Shown: positions 30,551-40,887, numbered from the stretch's first letter. The stretch: 64,000 nt of DNA from Proteus terrae (GCF_003144325.1 NZ_PENS01000004.1:1-64000); one strand, 5' to 3'. The notes: generated from the letters alone by a model not told the origin. Translations and numbers: made by a program.

Positions 30551-31009
30551 ATGGAAAATAGTCGATTTAAGGATTTATGTGAACAACTCAAAGCCGCCGG
30601 CGCAACGAACCCAAAATCATGGGCAAATAGTGAATTACAAGAAAACATTCCACAATTTGCACGCTTCCTTGTGTTAAAAGGGCTCACCGATATCTATCGT
30701 GATGTTGAAGGAAATCTCAGTGAAATGGATATTTACTCTGATGAAGCACCCGAAGTACATCAAAAGCTAGCTTCCCAATTTGATGAGCAAGAACTTAAGA
30801 AATTACTGCATTTCTATGGTAAATCAATTATTGGAAAAGTAATTGATATGCTTGATCAAGGCTATCTTTATGACGTGAATGGTAATGTGGGTTGGTCTTT
30901 GATGGAACTCGATAACGAAGGCACCACAACAGATAGGTTAATCCAAGGTTTGCATGAAGACTTTCTTGAATTTGAAGAGTCTGAACTTGCTCTAAACAGC
31001 AAAGCATAA
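30551..31009 (+). CDS. Conserved-looking protein of unknown function
   Basis: I do not recognise this 152-residue protein. It is acidic, predicted mainly alpha-helical, with no signal peptide, membrane segment or cysteine pattern. Features that can be seen are an N-terminal helix LCEQLKAAGA, a stretch RFLVLKGLTDIYRDVEGN near 38-55 and an acidic C-terminus. The coding potential is good: an AGGA-type ribosome-binding site and a strong bidirectional terminator downstream. It and the extra deformylase form a two-gene insertion between spf and polA relative to E. coli, but a terminator lies between them, so they are not an operon. Confidence 0.75.
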   Translation: MENSRFKDLCEQLKAAGATNPKSWANSELQENIPQFARFLVLKGLTDIYRDVEGNLSEMDIYSDEAPEVHQKLASQFDEQELKKLLHFYGKSIIGKVIDMLDQGYLYDVNGNVGWSLMELDNEGTTTDRLIQGLHEDFLEFEESELALNSKA

Positions 31010-31012
31010 ACA

Positions 31013-31040
31013 AAAAGGGCACAATCCTGTGCCCTTTTCT
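31013..31040. terminator. Bidirectional terminator before polA end
   Basis: AAAAGGGCACA and TGTGCCCTTTT form an 11-bp stem with a 4-nt loop. It serves the unknown gene to the left and polA to the right. Confidence 0.9.
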
Positions 31041-31062
31041 AGTTAAAAATAGTATTTAAAAA

Positions 31063-33861
31063 CTAGTGTGCTTCATCCCAATTATTGCCGACACCCACTT
31101 CAACTTTTAACGGAATAGCTAATTCCATACTACTTTCCATTAATTTGTGGATCATGATATTTGCATTCTCCAAATAAGACTCTCGTACTTCAAATACCAA
31201 TTCATCGTGTACTTGCATAATCATATGCACATCATCAGGGCATTCATTGCAAATCCAATTATCTACAGCAATCATCGCTTTTTTGATGATATCAGCAGCA
31301 GTACCTTGCATTGGGGCATTGATTGCCTCACGCTCTGAAGCTTTACGACGAATAGCATTCTTTGAATTAATTTCTGGTAAATAGAGACGACGACCATCTA
31401 ACGTTTCAACATAGCCTTGTTCAGAAGCTTGCTTACGTGTGCGCTCCATATAGTCCAAAACACCCGGATAACGTTCAAAATAGAGATCCATATAACGCTG
31501 AGCTTCTCTTCTCTCAACACCAATTTGTTGAGATAAGCCAAAGGCACTCATGCCATAAATAAGACCAAAGTTTATCGCTTTCGCACTACGACGTTGTTCA
31601 GAGGTCACTTCCTCTAAAGGTATGCCAAATACTTCAGATGCAGTTGCACGGTGAATATCTTTACCTTGAGCAAAGGCATCTAACAAACCCTTATCTTGCG
31701 ATAAATGCGCCATGATCCGTAATTCAATTTGTGAATAGTCGGCAGCTACAATTTTAAAACCTTCACGCGCAATAAATGCTTGGCGAATTCGACGTCCTTC
31801 TTCATTTCTCACTGGAATATTTTGAAGATTCGGATCGCGAGAAGATAAACGGCCCGTTGCCGTTACCGCTTGATGATATGAAGTATGTACACGCTTCGTC
31901 TTACTATTCACCATCAATGGCAACTTATCAGTATAGGTTGATTTTAGTTTCGCAAGGCCACGATGCTCTAAAATTAAGCGAGGTAATTCATGGCTGTGTG
32001 CTAATTCTTCCAATACTTCTTCATTGGTGGACGGTGCCCCTTTCGGGGTTTTCTTGATAACGGGTAATTGCAGCTTATCAAATAAGATTTCTTGTAACTG
32101 TTTAGGTGAAGAGAGATTAAACTCTTGCCCCGCTAACGCAAATGTCTCTTTTTCGATTTCAGCTAAACGTTGTGTAATCTCTTGAGATTGAACCGCTAAC
32201 ACTTGAGCATCAATTAATACCCCTTTGCGTTCCATTCTAGAAAGCACAGGAACTAGCGGCATTTCGATATCGCGGTAAACATGTTTAAGAGGCTCAATGG
32301 CTTCTATTTGAGGATACAACGCTTGATGAAGTAATAAAGTGATATCCGCATCTTCAGCAGCATATAACGTTGCTTGCTCAACCTCAATTTGGTTAAAAGT
32401 CAGTTGACCTTTACCTTTACCCGCTATTTCTTCAAATGTTGTGGTTTTATGGTTTAAATGTTTTTCAGCCAACGTATCCATATCATGTCGATTACCTACG
32501 CTATTTAATACGTAAGATTCCAACATCGTATCAAAATGAATACCGTTTAATGCGATACCTTCATTTTCCATAATGCCACGGTCAAACTTCAAGTTTTGCC
32601 CAATTTTTAAAATATTTTTATCTTCTAAAATGGGTTTTAATGCCGTGAGCACATCATTAACCGGAAGCTGATCTGGTGCATCTAAATACTCATGACGCAG
32701 TGGAATATAAGCGGCTTTACCCGGCTCAATAGCAAATGATAATCCTACTAAGCGAGCATCAATATTATTTAAGCTGTCAGTTTCTGTATCGAATGCAAAT
32801 GCTGATGCCTTTTTGAGAAGTTCAACCCATCGCGCTAAGCTTTCGTGCGTTAAGACAGCTTCATAATTCTCCTGTGTAATAACAGGGAAATTAGCTGACG
32901 TTGGTACTTCCTTGGATTTTACAGCATCGGAGGTGTAAGGCACTGCGATTTTGTGTGTACTACGTTGTGCTAACCATCCACCATTCTGAAGATCACTTAT
33001 CCAGCGTTTAAATTCATAACGCGTGAACATATCTAATAGTTGATCTAAATTTGGCTCATTAACCACTAAATCATCAAACGTTTTATCGAGTTCAACATCC
33101 GTTTTAATCGTTGCCAGCTTATAAGAAAGTTTTGCCACTTTCTCATGCTCCGCCATTTTTGCGCCAAGTGTTTTGGCACCACGGAAACTCAAGGTTGCGA
33201 TATTATCAAGCTGTTGATAGATATCATCTAAACTACCAAGTCCCTGTAAAAGGCCTAATGCGGTTTTCTCACCCACGCCCGGAACACCAGGAATGTTATC
33301 TGATGAATCACCCATTAATGCGAGGAAATCAATAATCAGTTCAGGAGGAACACCATATTTTTCTTTAACTTCATCGGGACCTAAAATAACGTTAGTCATG
33401 GTGTTAATAAGCGTGATCTTTGGCGTCACTAATTGCGCCATGTCTTTATCACCTGTGCTTATTAAAACATCACGTCCATCAGCCGCCGCTTTTAGTGCCA
33501 ATGTTCCAATAACGTCATCTGCTTCCACGCCTGAAATAGATAACAAGGGTAAACCCATTGCTTGCACCATCTCATGTAAAGGCGCTATCTGCTCACGTAA
33601 ATCATCCGGCATTGGAGGACGATTAGATTTATATTCCTCATACAACTCATCACGGAATGTTTTACCTTTAGCGTCAAACACAACCGCAACATGGCTTGGT
33701 TTATACTGTATTATCAGGCTACGTAACATGTTCAACACACCATACATCGCACCCGTTGGCTCACCTTGGCTATTGGTTAACGGTGGAAATGCATGATAGG
33801 CGCGGTAAAGATATGAGGAGCCATCTACAAGGATAAAGGGGTTTTCTGCTATCTGGACCAT
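31063..33861 (-). CDS. polA: DNA polymerase I
   Basis: Pol I fills gaps, removes RNA primers and repairs DNA. The start is the ATG of [21 protein letters not shown], giving 932 residues (E. coli 928); an upstream in-frame ATG adds 18 unrelated residues. Domains: 5'-3' exonuclease (about 1-320, GDKDMAQLV and [14 protein letters not shown]), 3'-5' exonuclease (about 330-520, FDTETDSL with catalytic Asp/Glu) and polymerase (from about 525). Polymerase motif A is [13 protein letters not shown], motif B is [16 protein letters not shown] and motif C is VHDELVFEV. All catalytic carboxylates are present. Confidence 0.98.
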   Translation of the reverse strand: MVQIAENPFILVDGSSYLYRAYHAFPPLTNSQGEPTGAMYGVLNMLRSLIIQYKPSHVAVVFDAKGKTFRDELYEEYKSNRPPMPDDLREQIAPLHEMVQAMGLPLLSISGVEADDVIGTLALKAAADGRDVLISTGDKDMAQLVTPKITLINTMTNVILGPDEVKEKYGVPPELIIDFLALMGDSSDNIPGVPGVGEKTALGLLQGLGSLDDIYQQLDNIATLSFRGAKTLGAKMAEHEKVAKLSYKLATIKTDVELDKTFDDLVVNEPNLDQLLDMFTRYEFKRWISDLQNGGWLAQRSTHKIAVPYTSDAVKSKEVPTSANFPVITQENYEAVLTHESLARWVELLKKASAFAFDTETDSLNNIDARLVGLSFAIEPGKAAYIPLRHEYLDAPDQLPVNDVLTALKPILEDKNILKIGQNLKFDRGIMENEGIALNGIHFDTMLESYVLNSVGNRHDMDTLAEKHLNHKTTTFEEIAGKGKGQLTFNQIEVEQATLYAAEDADITLLLHQALYPQIEAIEPLKHVYRDIEMPLVPVLSRMERKGVLIDAQVLAVQSQEITQRLAEIEKETFALAGQEFNLSSPKQLQEILFDKLQLPVIKKTPKGAPSTNEEVLEELAHSHELPRLILEHRGLAKLKSTYTDKLPLMVNSKTKRVHTSYHQAVTATGRLSSRDPNLQNIPVRNEEGRRIRQAFIAREGFKIVAADYSQIELRIMAHLSQDKGLLDAFAQGKDIHRATASEVFGIPLEEVTSEQRRSAKAINFGLIYGMSAFGLSQQIGVERREAQRYMDLYFERYPGVLDYMERTRKQASEQGYVETLDGRRLYLPEINSKNAIRRKASEREAINAPMQGTAADIIKKAMIAVDNWICNECPDDVHMIMQVHDELVFEVRESYLENANIMIHKLMESSMELAIPLKVEVGVGNNWDEAH

Positions 33862-34227
33862 AATCTGTTCATCATTGTTCTGAGGTTCGTTGATATGACT
33901 AGAATGCCACATCACAGCCCAATAGACGAATATTACCTGTTCTTAAATGTAGAAATTCGGCTTAAATACTCAATTATCTATTATTAGCCGAACTTAACAG
34001 AAAAAATAAGTATGAGTAATAAATTAATATTAATTAAAGTACTTTTTTACCAGACACTACTCCCATTAATCTGATCCTAATTAGAAATAAAGACTAAACA
34101 GCAAACTGACGACTTTATTTAGAAAGCATTTAAGATAAAGCCATTGACTCATCATTAATATTAACGGTCATATTAGTGTCATCTTTTTCTACTAAGACTT
34201 TATTTTCTAACCAACATCAAAATAACC

Positions 34228-34236
34228 TGTGGATAA
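34228..34236. promoter_or_regulatory. DnaA box
   Basis: TGTGGATAA is the exact complement of the strict DnaA box TTATCCACA. It lies about 370 bp upstream of polA. One isolated strict box can occur by chance, so its role is uncertain. Confidence 0.35.
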
Positions 34237-34401
34237 CTCTGTGAGTAGTTTTGTAACCCTCTCTATATTAATAAGTTAGGCTTCTTTTCAATTTATTAAC
34301 ACAATTAAAAAATCAATCACTTAGAGAATTTATTAAGATATTATAAATTAATCGTAGTATTTTTTATTAATGTGGATAGTTATATTATGACAAAAATATG
34401 A

Positions 34402-34441
34402 AAGTAAAAAAATAGCACTCCTATTTCTTGAGTGCTATTTT
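34402..34441 (-). terminator. dsbA terminator
   Basis: AAATAGCACTC and GAGTGCTATTT form an 11-bp stem. On the minus strand it is followed by a run of seven T. Confidence 0.88.
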
Positions 34442-34498
34442 TCATATAAAAATCTATATACTTTTACTTAGTCCATATAGGAAAAGATTAAGCCTATA

Positions 34499-35122
34499 TT
34501 ATTTTTTCAGCAATAACTGATTCACAATATCAGAATATGTTTTTGCATACTCTTCTGGTGATTTTGCGCTGATACCATCATTTTTCATTTTATATTTACC
34601 GCCAATTATCATAGCTGGAACACCATTGATTTGAAAATCAGCGACAGCATTTTGTTGTTGGCTAACTAAAGAATTCACCACAAAGCTATTCATTGCAGCA
34701 TCATAATCTTCGCCTTTAACACCAGAGTTAATAAAGGCATTACGGATATCGTCAACAGAACGGATAGATTGAGTTTCTTGAATTCCTTTAAATAAAACTG
34801 GAGAAACTTGATCTTCAACACCTAATGCCATTGCAACAGCCCAAGAACGTGTTAAATCTTTACCTAAAGGTCCTAAGAAATCAACGTGATAGCGGACAAT
34901 GTTGGTATTTTCTGGCGCATTCTTTTCAACAGTGCTATTAACTTTATACACTTCAGAGAATTGATAGCAGTGTGGGCAATAAAAAGAGAAAAACTCAACA
35001 ACATCAGGCGCCGAAGCAACAGGTTTAGAAAGGTTAGTGTACTGTTTTCCTTCAGAAATATCAGCAGCAGAAACACTGAATGCCAATACCATACTTGCTA
35101 ACGCCAGCCAAATCTTTTTCAT
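34499..35122 (-). CDS. dsbA: Periplasmic thiol:disulfide interchange protein DsbA
   Basis: DsbA introduces disulfide bonds into periplasmic proteins, including flagellar and fimbrial components and toxins. The 207-residue precursor has a signal peptide (about 1-19, ending VSAAD). Its thioredoxin-fold active site is FYCPHCYQF near 48-56, with cis-proline in NGVPAMIIGG near 166-175. It is the last gene of yihD-srkA-dsbA, 20 bp after srkA. Confidence 0.97.
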   Translation of the reverse strand: MKKIWLALASMVLAFSVSAADISEGKQYTNLSKPVASAPDVVEFFSFYCPHCYQFSEVYKVNSTVEKNAPENTNIVRYHVDFLGPLGKDLTRSWAVAMALGVEDQVSPVLFKGIQETQSIRSVDDIRNAFINSGVKGEDYDAAMNSFVVNSLVSQQQNAVADFQINGVPAMIIGGKYKMKNDGISAKSPEEYAKTYSDIVNQLLLKK

Positions 35123-35142
35123 TTCTCATCGTCTCCTAAGAA

Positions 35143-36138
35143 TTAATACATTGGACTAAGCTGTAAAGGAGGCTCATTTAATTGCTCCACTTGTCCCTTG
35201 AATAAGGCTAATTGTTTAAACCAAAAATCTTGCTCTTTAAACCAAACAAAAGCGCGTGGGAAAGCAGGATCATTCCAGCGTTTTAATACCCATGCGAGGT
35301 AATGCACCATTCTCATCGCTCTTAGTGGTTCAATTAATGACAATTCACGTAAATCAAAATCTTGGTATTCATAATAAGACTCAAGGATCGTATCTAATTG
35401 TATAACCTGCTCTTGCCGTGAGCCATTTAATAGCATCCAAAAGTCTTGTACCGCAGGTCCCATTCGGGAATCATCAAAATCAACCATTACAACTTCATCA
35501 CGCCACAATATATTACCGGGATGGCAATCACCATGTAGCCGTAATATTTGCCATGCAGAGTCCTCAATTCTAGGATGCACATCATAAATAAGTTTATCTA
35601 TAACCTCTATAAATTTAGGTTTGAGGTTATTAGGAATTAACGCACTACTTTCAAATTCCAATTTTGGTGCTATCAGATATTCTGCAATAGAAACTGTTGG
35701 TCGATACTCATAACTCTTTTTTCTGCCTATTTGATGAATGCGCCCTAATGTGCGTCCTACTTCTTCTAGCTGAAATAAATTATCAGTTTCATATGCTCTT
35801 CCCCCTATGCTGGGGAATATTGCAAAATAAAAGCCATCATCAGAAAGATGAACTGTCTCATTATTAATGATTAAAGGGGCAGCTACGGATACCTCTGCCT
35901 CCTTTAATGCTAAAACAAATTCATGTTCTTCTTTTATTTGTTCATACGACCAACGTTGTGGGCGATAAAATTTCACCACATAACGTTGTCGATGTTCATC
36001 CATAAATTGAAAAACACGATTTTCATAGCTATTTAATTCCGTTAACCCTGATTCAGGATAAAAACCGATTTTAACTAACGCATCCCAAATGTTATCAGGT
36101 GAAAGTCCCTGAAAATTAAATGAGGCAGACATTTCCAT
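35143..36138 (-). CDS. srkA: Stress response kinase A (YihE)
   Basis: SrkA is a Ser/Thr protein kinase with an aminoglycoside-phosphotransferase fold that counteracts stress-induced death (MazF pathway) in E. coli. The 331-residue sequence retains the catalytic loop LRLHGDCHPGNILWRD (near 202-217) and the metal aspartate in VMVDFDDSRMGPAVQDFW (near 221-238). It ends EPPLQLSPMY as in E. coli. An AGGA ribosome-binding site six bases away supports the first ATG. It is co-transcribed with dsbA. Confidence 0.95.
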   Translation of the reverse strand: MEMSASFNFQGLSPDNIWDALVKIGFYPESGLTELNSYENRVFQFMDEHRQRYVVKFYRPQRWSYEQIKEEHEFVLALKEAEVSVAAPLIINNETVHLSDDGFYFAIFPSIGGRAYETDNLFQLEEVGRTLGRIHQIGRKKSYEYRPTVSIAEYLIAPKLEFESSALIPNNLKPKFIEVIDKLIYDVHPRIEDSAWQILRLHGDCHPGNILWRDEVVMVDFDDSRMGPAVQDFWMLLNGSRQEQVIQLDTILESYYEYQDFDLRELSLIEPLRAMRMVHYLAWVLKRWNDPAFPRAFVWFKEQDFWFKQLALFKGQVEQLNEPPLQLSPMY

Positions 36139-36152
36139 TTTCTATCCTGAAC

Positions 36153-36422
36153 TTAATCTTTAATCACGCCACGAGCACGTAAAATGGCGGTTTTAAAATC
36201 TTCTTCGTAATCTTTTTTCAGTCCTGGTATCACATCTGTCGGTGCTGAACCGCGCATTTTCAGATGGTAAATCAAAATATCATCAGTCAGATCAGATAAT
36301 TGACCTTTAAAACCCGCTTCATCAGCCAGTTTCTGCAATAATTGAACTAAGTTTAAATCAGAATTTTCTTCCCAAACTGGGTGCAGTAATTCCATAACTT
36401 CATTAAGACGGTGACATTTCAT
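36153..36422 (-). CDS. yihD: YihD family protein (DUF1040)
   Basis: This 89-residue cytoplasmic protein of unknown function is conserved upstream of srkA-dsbA. The family start [25 protein letters not shown] and the C-terminal [18 protein letters not shown] are present. It is first in the operon, 14 bp before srkA. Confidence 0.94.
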   Translation of the reverse strand: MKCHRLNEVMELLHPVWEENSDLNLVQLLQKLADEAGFKGQLSDLTDDILIYHLKMRGSAPTDVIPGLKKDYEEDFKTAILRARGVIKD

Positions 36423-36642
36423 ACAAAAAATCCTTATTATTAATTACAACAACAAAGTACCAATTATTATCTGATAGAAAAAGGAAACCTCTGTCAATAT
36501 GCGTAAAGATTACGCTTTTTTGATAAAAATTGCTGTCGCTTTACATGAAATCTCATTAAGTCGATATTCTTTATTAGTATATCGTCTTTACTTGATAAAA
36601 ATCGTTCGGAAATTTTAGCCAATTTATTCACAAATATTGAAT

Positions 36643-37227
36643 ATGAAAATGAAGAATATTACAGGTGGTATACTTGCGGGTGGCCAAGCAACACGAATGG
36701 GAGGTGCTGATAAAGGGCTTCAAATTCTACATGGACAGCCTTTATACCACCATATAGCCCAAAAACTAGCACCTCAAGTTGATAGCATACTGATTAGTGC
36801 TAACCGAAATTTAGAACAATATCGCCAAAGCCAATATCCCGTTATTACCGATGAAATAGAGGGGTTTTCAGGGCCTTTAGCTGGCATGCTTACGTTATTA
36901 AAACAAGCCTCAACACCTTGGGTTGCCTTTGTACCCTGTGATGTCCCCTACTTTCCTCTTAATTTAGTTGAAAAACTCTATAAACAAAGAGGAGATGCAT
37001 TAGCCGTTTATGTTGATGATGGTGAAAGAGAGCATCCTACCTTAGCACTGTTAAATCGACGTATTATTCCTATGCTAGAAGCTTATTTAGCACAAGGTGA
37101 TCGAAAATTAATGTTGTTTATGAAGCAGATAAATGCGCACCCGGTTTTGTTTGCAAATCAAGCAAATGCTTTTATTAATTTAAATACCCCTGACGATATT
37201 GAAAAAGCCAACAAATTAGAAAAATAG
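36643..37227 (+). CDS. mobA: Molybdenum cofactor guanylyltransferase
   Basis: MobA attaches GMP from GTP to molybdopterin to make the MGD cofactor used by nitrate, formate and DMSO reductases. The protein is about 194 residues. The nucleotide-binding LAGGQATRMGGADKGLQ motif is near 12-28 and the PCDVPYF motif, with metal-binding Asp, near 101-107. The ATG at 36643 is chosen; a TTG two codons earlier and an ATG two codons later are also open. mobB begins 2 bp after the stop. Confidence 0.95.
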   Translation: MKMKNITGGILAGGQATRMGGADKGLQILHGQPLYHHIAQKLAPQVDSILISANRNLEQYRQSQYPVITDEIEGFSGPLAGMLTLLKQASTPWVAFVPCDVPYFPLNLVEKLYKQRGDALAVYVDDGEREHPTLALLNRRIIPMLEAYLAQGDRKLMLFMKQINAHPVLFANQANAFINLNTPDDIEKANKLEK

Positions 37228-37229
37228 GA

Positions 37230-37757
37230 ATGAAAAATATGGCACAAGTAGATTTACCCCTTTTAGGGATAACCGCGTGGAGTGGAACAGGTAAAACGAC
37301 ACTCCTAAAACAACTTATTCCACAATTACGCAAAAGAGAAATTCGTGTAGGTATGATCAAACACACTCATCATGATATGGATGTGGATAAACCTGGAAAA
37401 GACAGCTACGAGCTTAGAAAAGCAGGAGCAGATCAAACATTAGTCGCAAGCCAACAACGTTGGGCATTAATGACAGAAACTCCAGAACTCCCAGAATTAA
37501 ATTTGTATTACCTCGCTTCTCGCTTTGATGCGAGTAAGCTGGATTTAATCTTAGTGGAAGGATTTAAAGGCGAAACTATTCCTAAAATTGCCCTTTATCG
37601 CCATATCAACGACCGTGATTTTAATGATTTACTTGATGAGCACGTTATTGCCGTCGCCAGTGATTGTGATTTAAGCGTCGATTTTCCATTACTCGATATC
37701 AACGCCCCCGAGGCTATTGCAGAATTTATTGTAGATTGGCTGAAAAATAGTAAATGA
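37230..37757 (+). CDS. mobB: Molybdopterin-guanine dinucleotide biosynthesis adapter MobB
   Basis: MobB is a GTP-binding protein that enhances MGD formation with MobA. The 175-residue protein has the P-loop ITAWSGTGKTTLLKQL (about 11-26), the MIKHTHHDMDVDKPGKDSYELRKAGA segment near 46-71 and the VEGFKGE motif near 109-115. It is the last gene of mobAB, followed by an inverted repeat at 37762-37785. Confidence 0.95.
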   Translation: MKNMAQVDLPLLGITAWSGTGKTTLLKQLIPQLRKREIRVGMIKHTHHDMDVDKPGKDSYELRKAGADQTLVASQQRWALMTETPELPELNLYYLASRFDASKLDLILVEGFKGETIPKIALYRHINDRDFNDLLDEHVIAVASDCDLSVDFPLLDINAPEAIAEFIVDWLKNSK

Positions 37758-37761
37758 TCGT

Positions 37762-37785
37762 TGTGGGCTATAAAATTAGCCCACA
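37762..37785. terminator. Inverted repeat after mobB
   Basis: TGTGGGCTA and TAGCCCACA with a 6-nt loop lie just after the mobB stop. No long T-run follows, so it is a weak terminator candidate for mobB and possibly for the convergent gene. Confidence 0.55.
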
Positions 37786-37807
37786 TTAAATAACAGTTTC
37801 TTAAATA

Positions 37808-39049
37808 TTATTCTAATAATTCTAAATCAAACTCTTCACTGATTGTTTTAATAATAGTCACCACAGTTTCTGCAAAACTATCTTCTCCAAAATCTCTCAG
37901 CATTAGCCAAATATTATCATCAACATTCCAATTATGTGGAATATTTAGGCTCTCTTCTGAATATGCACTCCAAGGGTAGGTTTCGTTTTTATATTCCGTT
38001 GCTATATAAAAATCAGGAAATATTCTTTCAATCTCATTTCCAATTTCTTTATGATTTTTATATTTATCTCTTTTTGGCGCTTCATCTTTTCTTTCAAAAC
38101 CCCAGAAGAAATTTCTTAAATTTGAGCTCTCAAATTGAAATACCAGATAATAGAGGCAGTCATCGTTAAAATCGACATAAAATCCAGTATCTTTTTTCCC
38201 TTTTCTAAAGCTTTCCTCATCAAAATAAAACTCTATAGAGAGGTCTTCCGTCTTATTTATAATATGAGTTATAAACTCATTCATTATTGACAATTTAATA
38301 TTTTCAATACTTTTAGAAATTAAAAGAGCAGAGCTAATTGCATCATTATCTTCTAATATTTTTTCTACTATTTCGTCTTGCAATTCCATATTTAGCTCGT
38401 AATTAATCTCTGAGTTAATAAATTTCATAATAGATTCAATAAATATTTTTACCTGAATTGATTCTATTTTATAGGTACACTCTTCTAACCACTTAATAAT
38501 TTCATAATAAGTAATATGATGAACATTATCTTTTATATCTTTATCTGCATCGTTAGATAAAGAATACTCACTATATTCGGTGTTACTTAAATAAAATAAG
38601 ATCCATTTTTTTCGACTTCTTCCTGCTCTTTTTTTCAACCAGCAGCCATAATCATATAACTGGTTTTCTTCATCTTCAGCCCATGGTTTATTTTCAATAC
38701 CAATCAATAAATCAGATGTTTCAACGAAAATATCTAAACGTCGATAGCTATCATCTTGCTCAACTGCTTGTTCAAGGCAAACCGATTTTACAGACTGATA
38801 TTTATTATTTTTAATAAAATGTTGATAAAAATTTTGAGTAAATAATTTACCTTGAGCATGCGTTTCCGTTGGATCAAGAAGAAATGCTAAGCATTTTGAA
38901 ATCGTGTTTTCATTTATCTTGAATAGAGATAAAGGTGAAAAATCTGGACTTAGCTTTTTATAGTAGCGCTTTTTCGCTTTGTCATAAGATTTTCGTTCTG
39001 TCGTAATACGCTGGATTACTTTATGAACAATAACTGGGGAAATATCCAT
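37808..39049 (-). CDS. PD-(D/E)XK nuclease-like protein
   Basis: This 413-residue protein (starting MDISPVIVHKV) contains a PD-(D/E)XK-type core near 130-165. RRLDIFVETSDLL supplies the Asp, and GIENKPWAEDEENQLYDYG supplies the Glu-x-Lys and the following conserved helix. It resembles the PD-(D/E)XK families of stand-alone proteins found near defence genes; I cannot name a subfamily. The C-terminal half (about 250-413) is acidic and aromatic-rich and unassigned. A longer frame adds 39 hydrophobic residues upstream, but these look like translated promoter. The start has no good ribosome-binding site. It is an orphan inserted between mobB and an alpha-glucosidase. Confidence 0.72.
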   Translation of the reverse strand: MDISPVIVHKVIQRITTERKSYDKAKKRYYKKLSPDFSPLSLFKINENTISKCLAFLLDPTETHAQGKLFTQNFYQHFIKNNKYQSVKSVCLEQAVEQDDSYRRLDIFVETSDLLIGIENKPWAEDEENQLYDYGCWLKKRAGRSRKKWILFYLSNTEYSEYSLSNDADKDIKDNVHHITYYEIIKWLEECTYKIESIQVKIFIESIMKFINSEINYELNMELQDEIVEKILEDNDAISSALLISKSIENIKLSIMNEFITHIINKTEDLSIEFYFDEESFRKGKKDTGFYVDFNDDCLYYLVFQFESSNLRNFFWGFERKDEAPKRDKYKNHKEIGNEIERIFPDFYIATEYKNETYPWSAYSEESLNIPHNWNVDDNIWLMLRDFGEDSFAETVVTIIKTISEEFDLELLE

Positions 39050-39155
39050 TTTTTTTCTAGTAATAAAAATAAGGTAATTTAGTTTATGTCTAATATTAAT
39101 TTCTAATTTAAACAATATCACCAATAAAATGTAGCTAATGGAGAGATTAATAAAA

Positions 39156-39183
39156 ATAGGTTCCAATAAAGATCAGAACCTAT
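39156..39183 (-). terminator. Alpha-glucosidase terminator
   Basis: ATAGGTTC and GAACCTAT form an 8-bp stem with a 12-nt loop. On the minus strand it is followed by TTTTTATT, just downstream of the glucosidase stop. Confidence 0.75.
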
Positions 39184-39201
39184 CTATTAAATCAGTTATT
39201 C

Positions 39202-40860
39202 TTATTTCAAAATAATTGCTTGATAAGGCTGAAGAATTAGGTTGCCTTGTCCATCTTCCACTATTGGACTGTTATGCAAATAAATATTCTTAGCGTTAAT
39301 AGTTAGTGTTTTTTCTTCACCACTAAAATTACAGTAAATATTGACTGAGTTGCCTTCATAAGTACGCTTAAAAGCAATCACATTTTCTGGTGAATCTAAT
39401 GGCAAAAACTCACCGTAAATCAGAATATCACTGATCTCTGAATGTCGTCTTAATGCAATTAATTGTTGGTAATAAGCGAAAAGAGAGTGCTTATCTTGCG
39501 TTTCTTGTTGCGCATTAATATCGACATAGTTAGGGTTAACTTTTAACCAAGGTTTACCTGTACTAAAACCACCATTTATTTCGCTATTCCATTGGAAAGG
39601 TGTTCGTGAATTATCACGACTACGGTCATTAAAGTACTCAATAATTTGCTCGTCGCTATAACCTAATTTATTGCCCCATTCATACAATTTAAAAACATGT
39701 AAATCATCATGTTCCTCTAATGTCATCGGACAATTTGTCATGCCAATTTCTTGCCCTTGGTAAATAAAAGGCGTTCCTCGTTGAGTTAATAAAAATGTCG
39801 CTAGCATTTTGGCACTAATAGGGTTAATGCCTCCTTTAGGGAGAAATTTATTTAATGAACGAGGTTGATCGTGATTTTCTAAATAAGGCGCTCCCCAGCC
39901 TACTCGTTGAGTATCTAATTGACTTTTAATAAATACCGGTTTTAATCTTTCACCTGTAATAGGGTTAATGGTAAATGGCTTTTCATTGCGGATATCTAAA
40001 TCAGCAATACTAAAATCAAATACCATCGAGAAATAACCATTATCACCAACATAAGCACATAAATCTTTTTCAGGTACGTCAATTTCTGCAACTGTCATAC
40101 TATTTGCTGGCTTAAAAGTGTTCTCAGCTAATTCAGTTAAGAACTTATCAATGCCAGGTTGATTTAAAACCCAAGGTACTAAAGATGCAGAACCATCATC
40201 TTTGTCGGGTTCAAATTGATGTTCAGATAAGGCTTCAGGAGATTTTTTTAAATTACCAATCGCATCAATACGAAATCCAGCAACACCTTTTTTGATCCAG
40301 ACATTAATCATATTGATAATGTCTTTACGTAATTGTGGATTTTCCCAATTTAAGTCCGGCTGTTCAGGGCCAAATGAATTGAAATACCAACGATTTGTTT
40401 TTCCAACACGACTCCAAACAGAGCAGTCAAAATAAGTGCGTAAATTATTAGGAGGAGTCGGCTTATCCCATTGTTTAAATATATAATAATCGGCATATGG
40501 GCTATTAGGATCTTCAATTGCGGCTTTAAACCATGGATGCTCATCAGAAGAGTGATTTAATACTAAATCTAATAGAATTTTAATATCACGTTTTTTAGCT
40601 TCGCTAATTAGCTTATCTAACGCGTTATTATCCCCAAAGATAGGATCGACAACAGAATAATCAGCAATATCATAACCATTGTCTTTCATTGGCGATTTAA
40701 AAATGGGGCATAACCAAATAACATTTGTACCGAGTGACTGAATATAATCTAATTTCTCTGTGATCCCTGCTAAATCCCCAACACCATCCCCGTTACTATC
40801 AAAATAACTCTTAGGATAAATTTGATAGACCACCGCTTCTTTCCACCAAGTATTAGACAT
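39202..40860 (-). CDS. GH13 alpha-glucosidase
   Basis: This 552-residue cytoplasmic GH13 enzyme resembles oligo-1,6-glucosidase, trehalose-6-phosphate hydrolase and related alpha-glucosidases. The barrel landmarks are DLVLNHSSDEH (near 98-108), the nucleophile Asp in GVAGFRIDAIG (near 193-203), the acid/base Glu in SMTVAEIDV (near 250) and ENHDQPR (near 324-330). No phosphotransferase gene or permease adjoins it, so a TreC assignment is not supported; substrate could be isomaltose, trehalose-type or sucrose-type sugars. A LacI regulator is divergent, with a palindromic operator 28 bp before the start. Confidence 0.85.
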   Translation of the reverse strand: MSNTWWKEAVVYQIYPKSYFDSNGDGVGDLAGITEKLDYIQSLGTNVIWLCPIFKSPMKDNGYDIADYSVVDPIFGDNNALDKLISEAKKRDIKILLDLVLNHSSDEHPWFKAAIEDPNSPYADYYIFKQWDKPTPPNNLRTYFDCSVWSRVGKTNRWYFNSFGPEQPDLNWENPQLRKDIINMINVWIKKGVAGFRIDAIGNLKKSPEALSEHQFEPDKDDGSASLVPWVLNQPGIDKFLTELAENTFKPANSMTVAEIDVPEKDLCAYVGDNGYFSMVFDFSIADLDIRNEKPFTINPITGERLKPVFIKSQLDTQRVGWGAPYLENHDQPRSLNKFLPKGGINPISAKMLATFLLTQRGTPFIYQGQEIGMTNCPMTLEEHDDLHVFKLYEWGNKLGYSDEQIIEYFNDRSRDNSRTPFQWNSEINGGFSTGKPWLKVNPNYVDINAQQETQDKHSLFAYYQQLIALRRHSEISDILIYGEFLPLDSPENVIAFKRTYEGNSVNIYCNFSGEEKTLTINAKNIYLHNSPIVEDGQGNLILQPYQAIILK

Positions 40861-40887
40861 ATTCGCCTCACTAAGGTAATTAGTATA

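Larger units (their letters stand above)
33862..34498. other. polA upstream region with DnaA-box-like sites
   Basis: A 637-bp AT-rich gap between dsbA and polA; yihF and yihG, found here in E. coli, are absent. It contains a perfect DnaA box (TGTGGATAA at 34228-34236) and a near match (TGTGGATAG at 34371-34379). The dsbA terminator closes it. No credible gene is present. Confidence 0.5.

Noticed and set aside
33293-33796. 167-codon frame antisense to polA
   Set aside because: Lies entirely within the polA exonuclease domain coding sequence; no support.
39202-40860. Assignment as TreC (trehalose-6-phosphate hydrolase)
   Set aside because: There is no trehalose PTS gene beside it and the substrate-loop sequences do not clearly match; a general GH13 alpha-glucosidase is safer.
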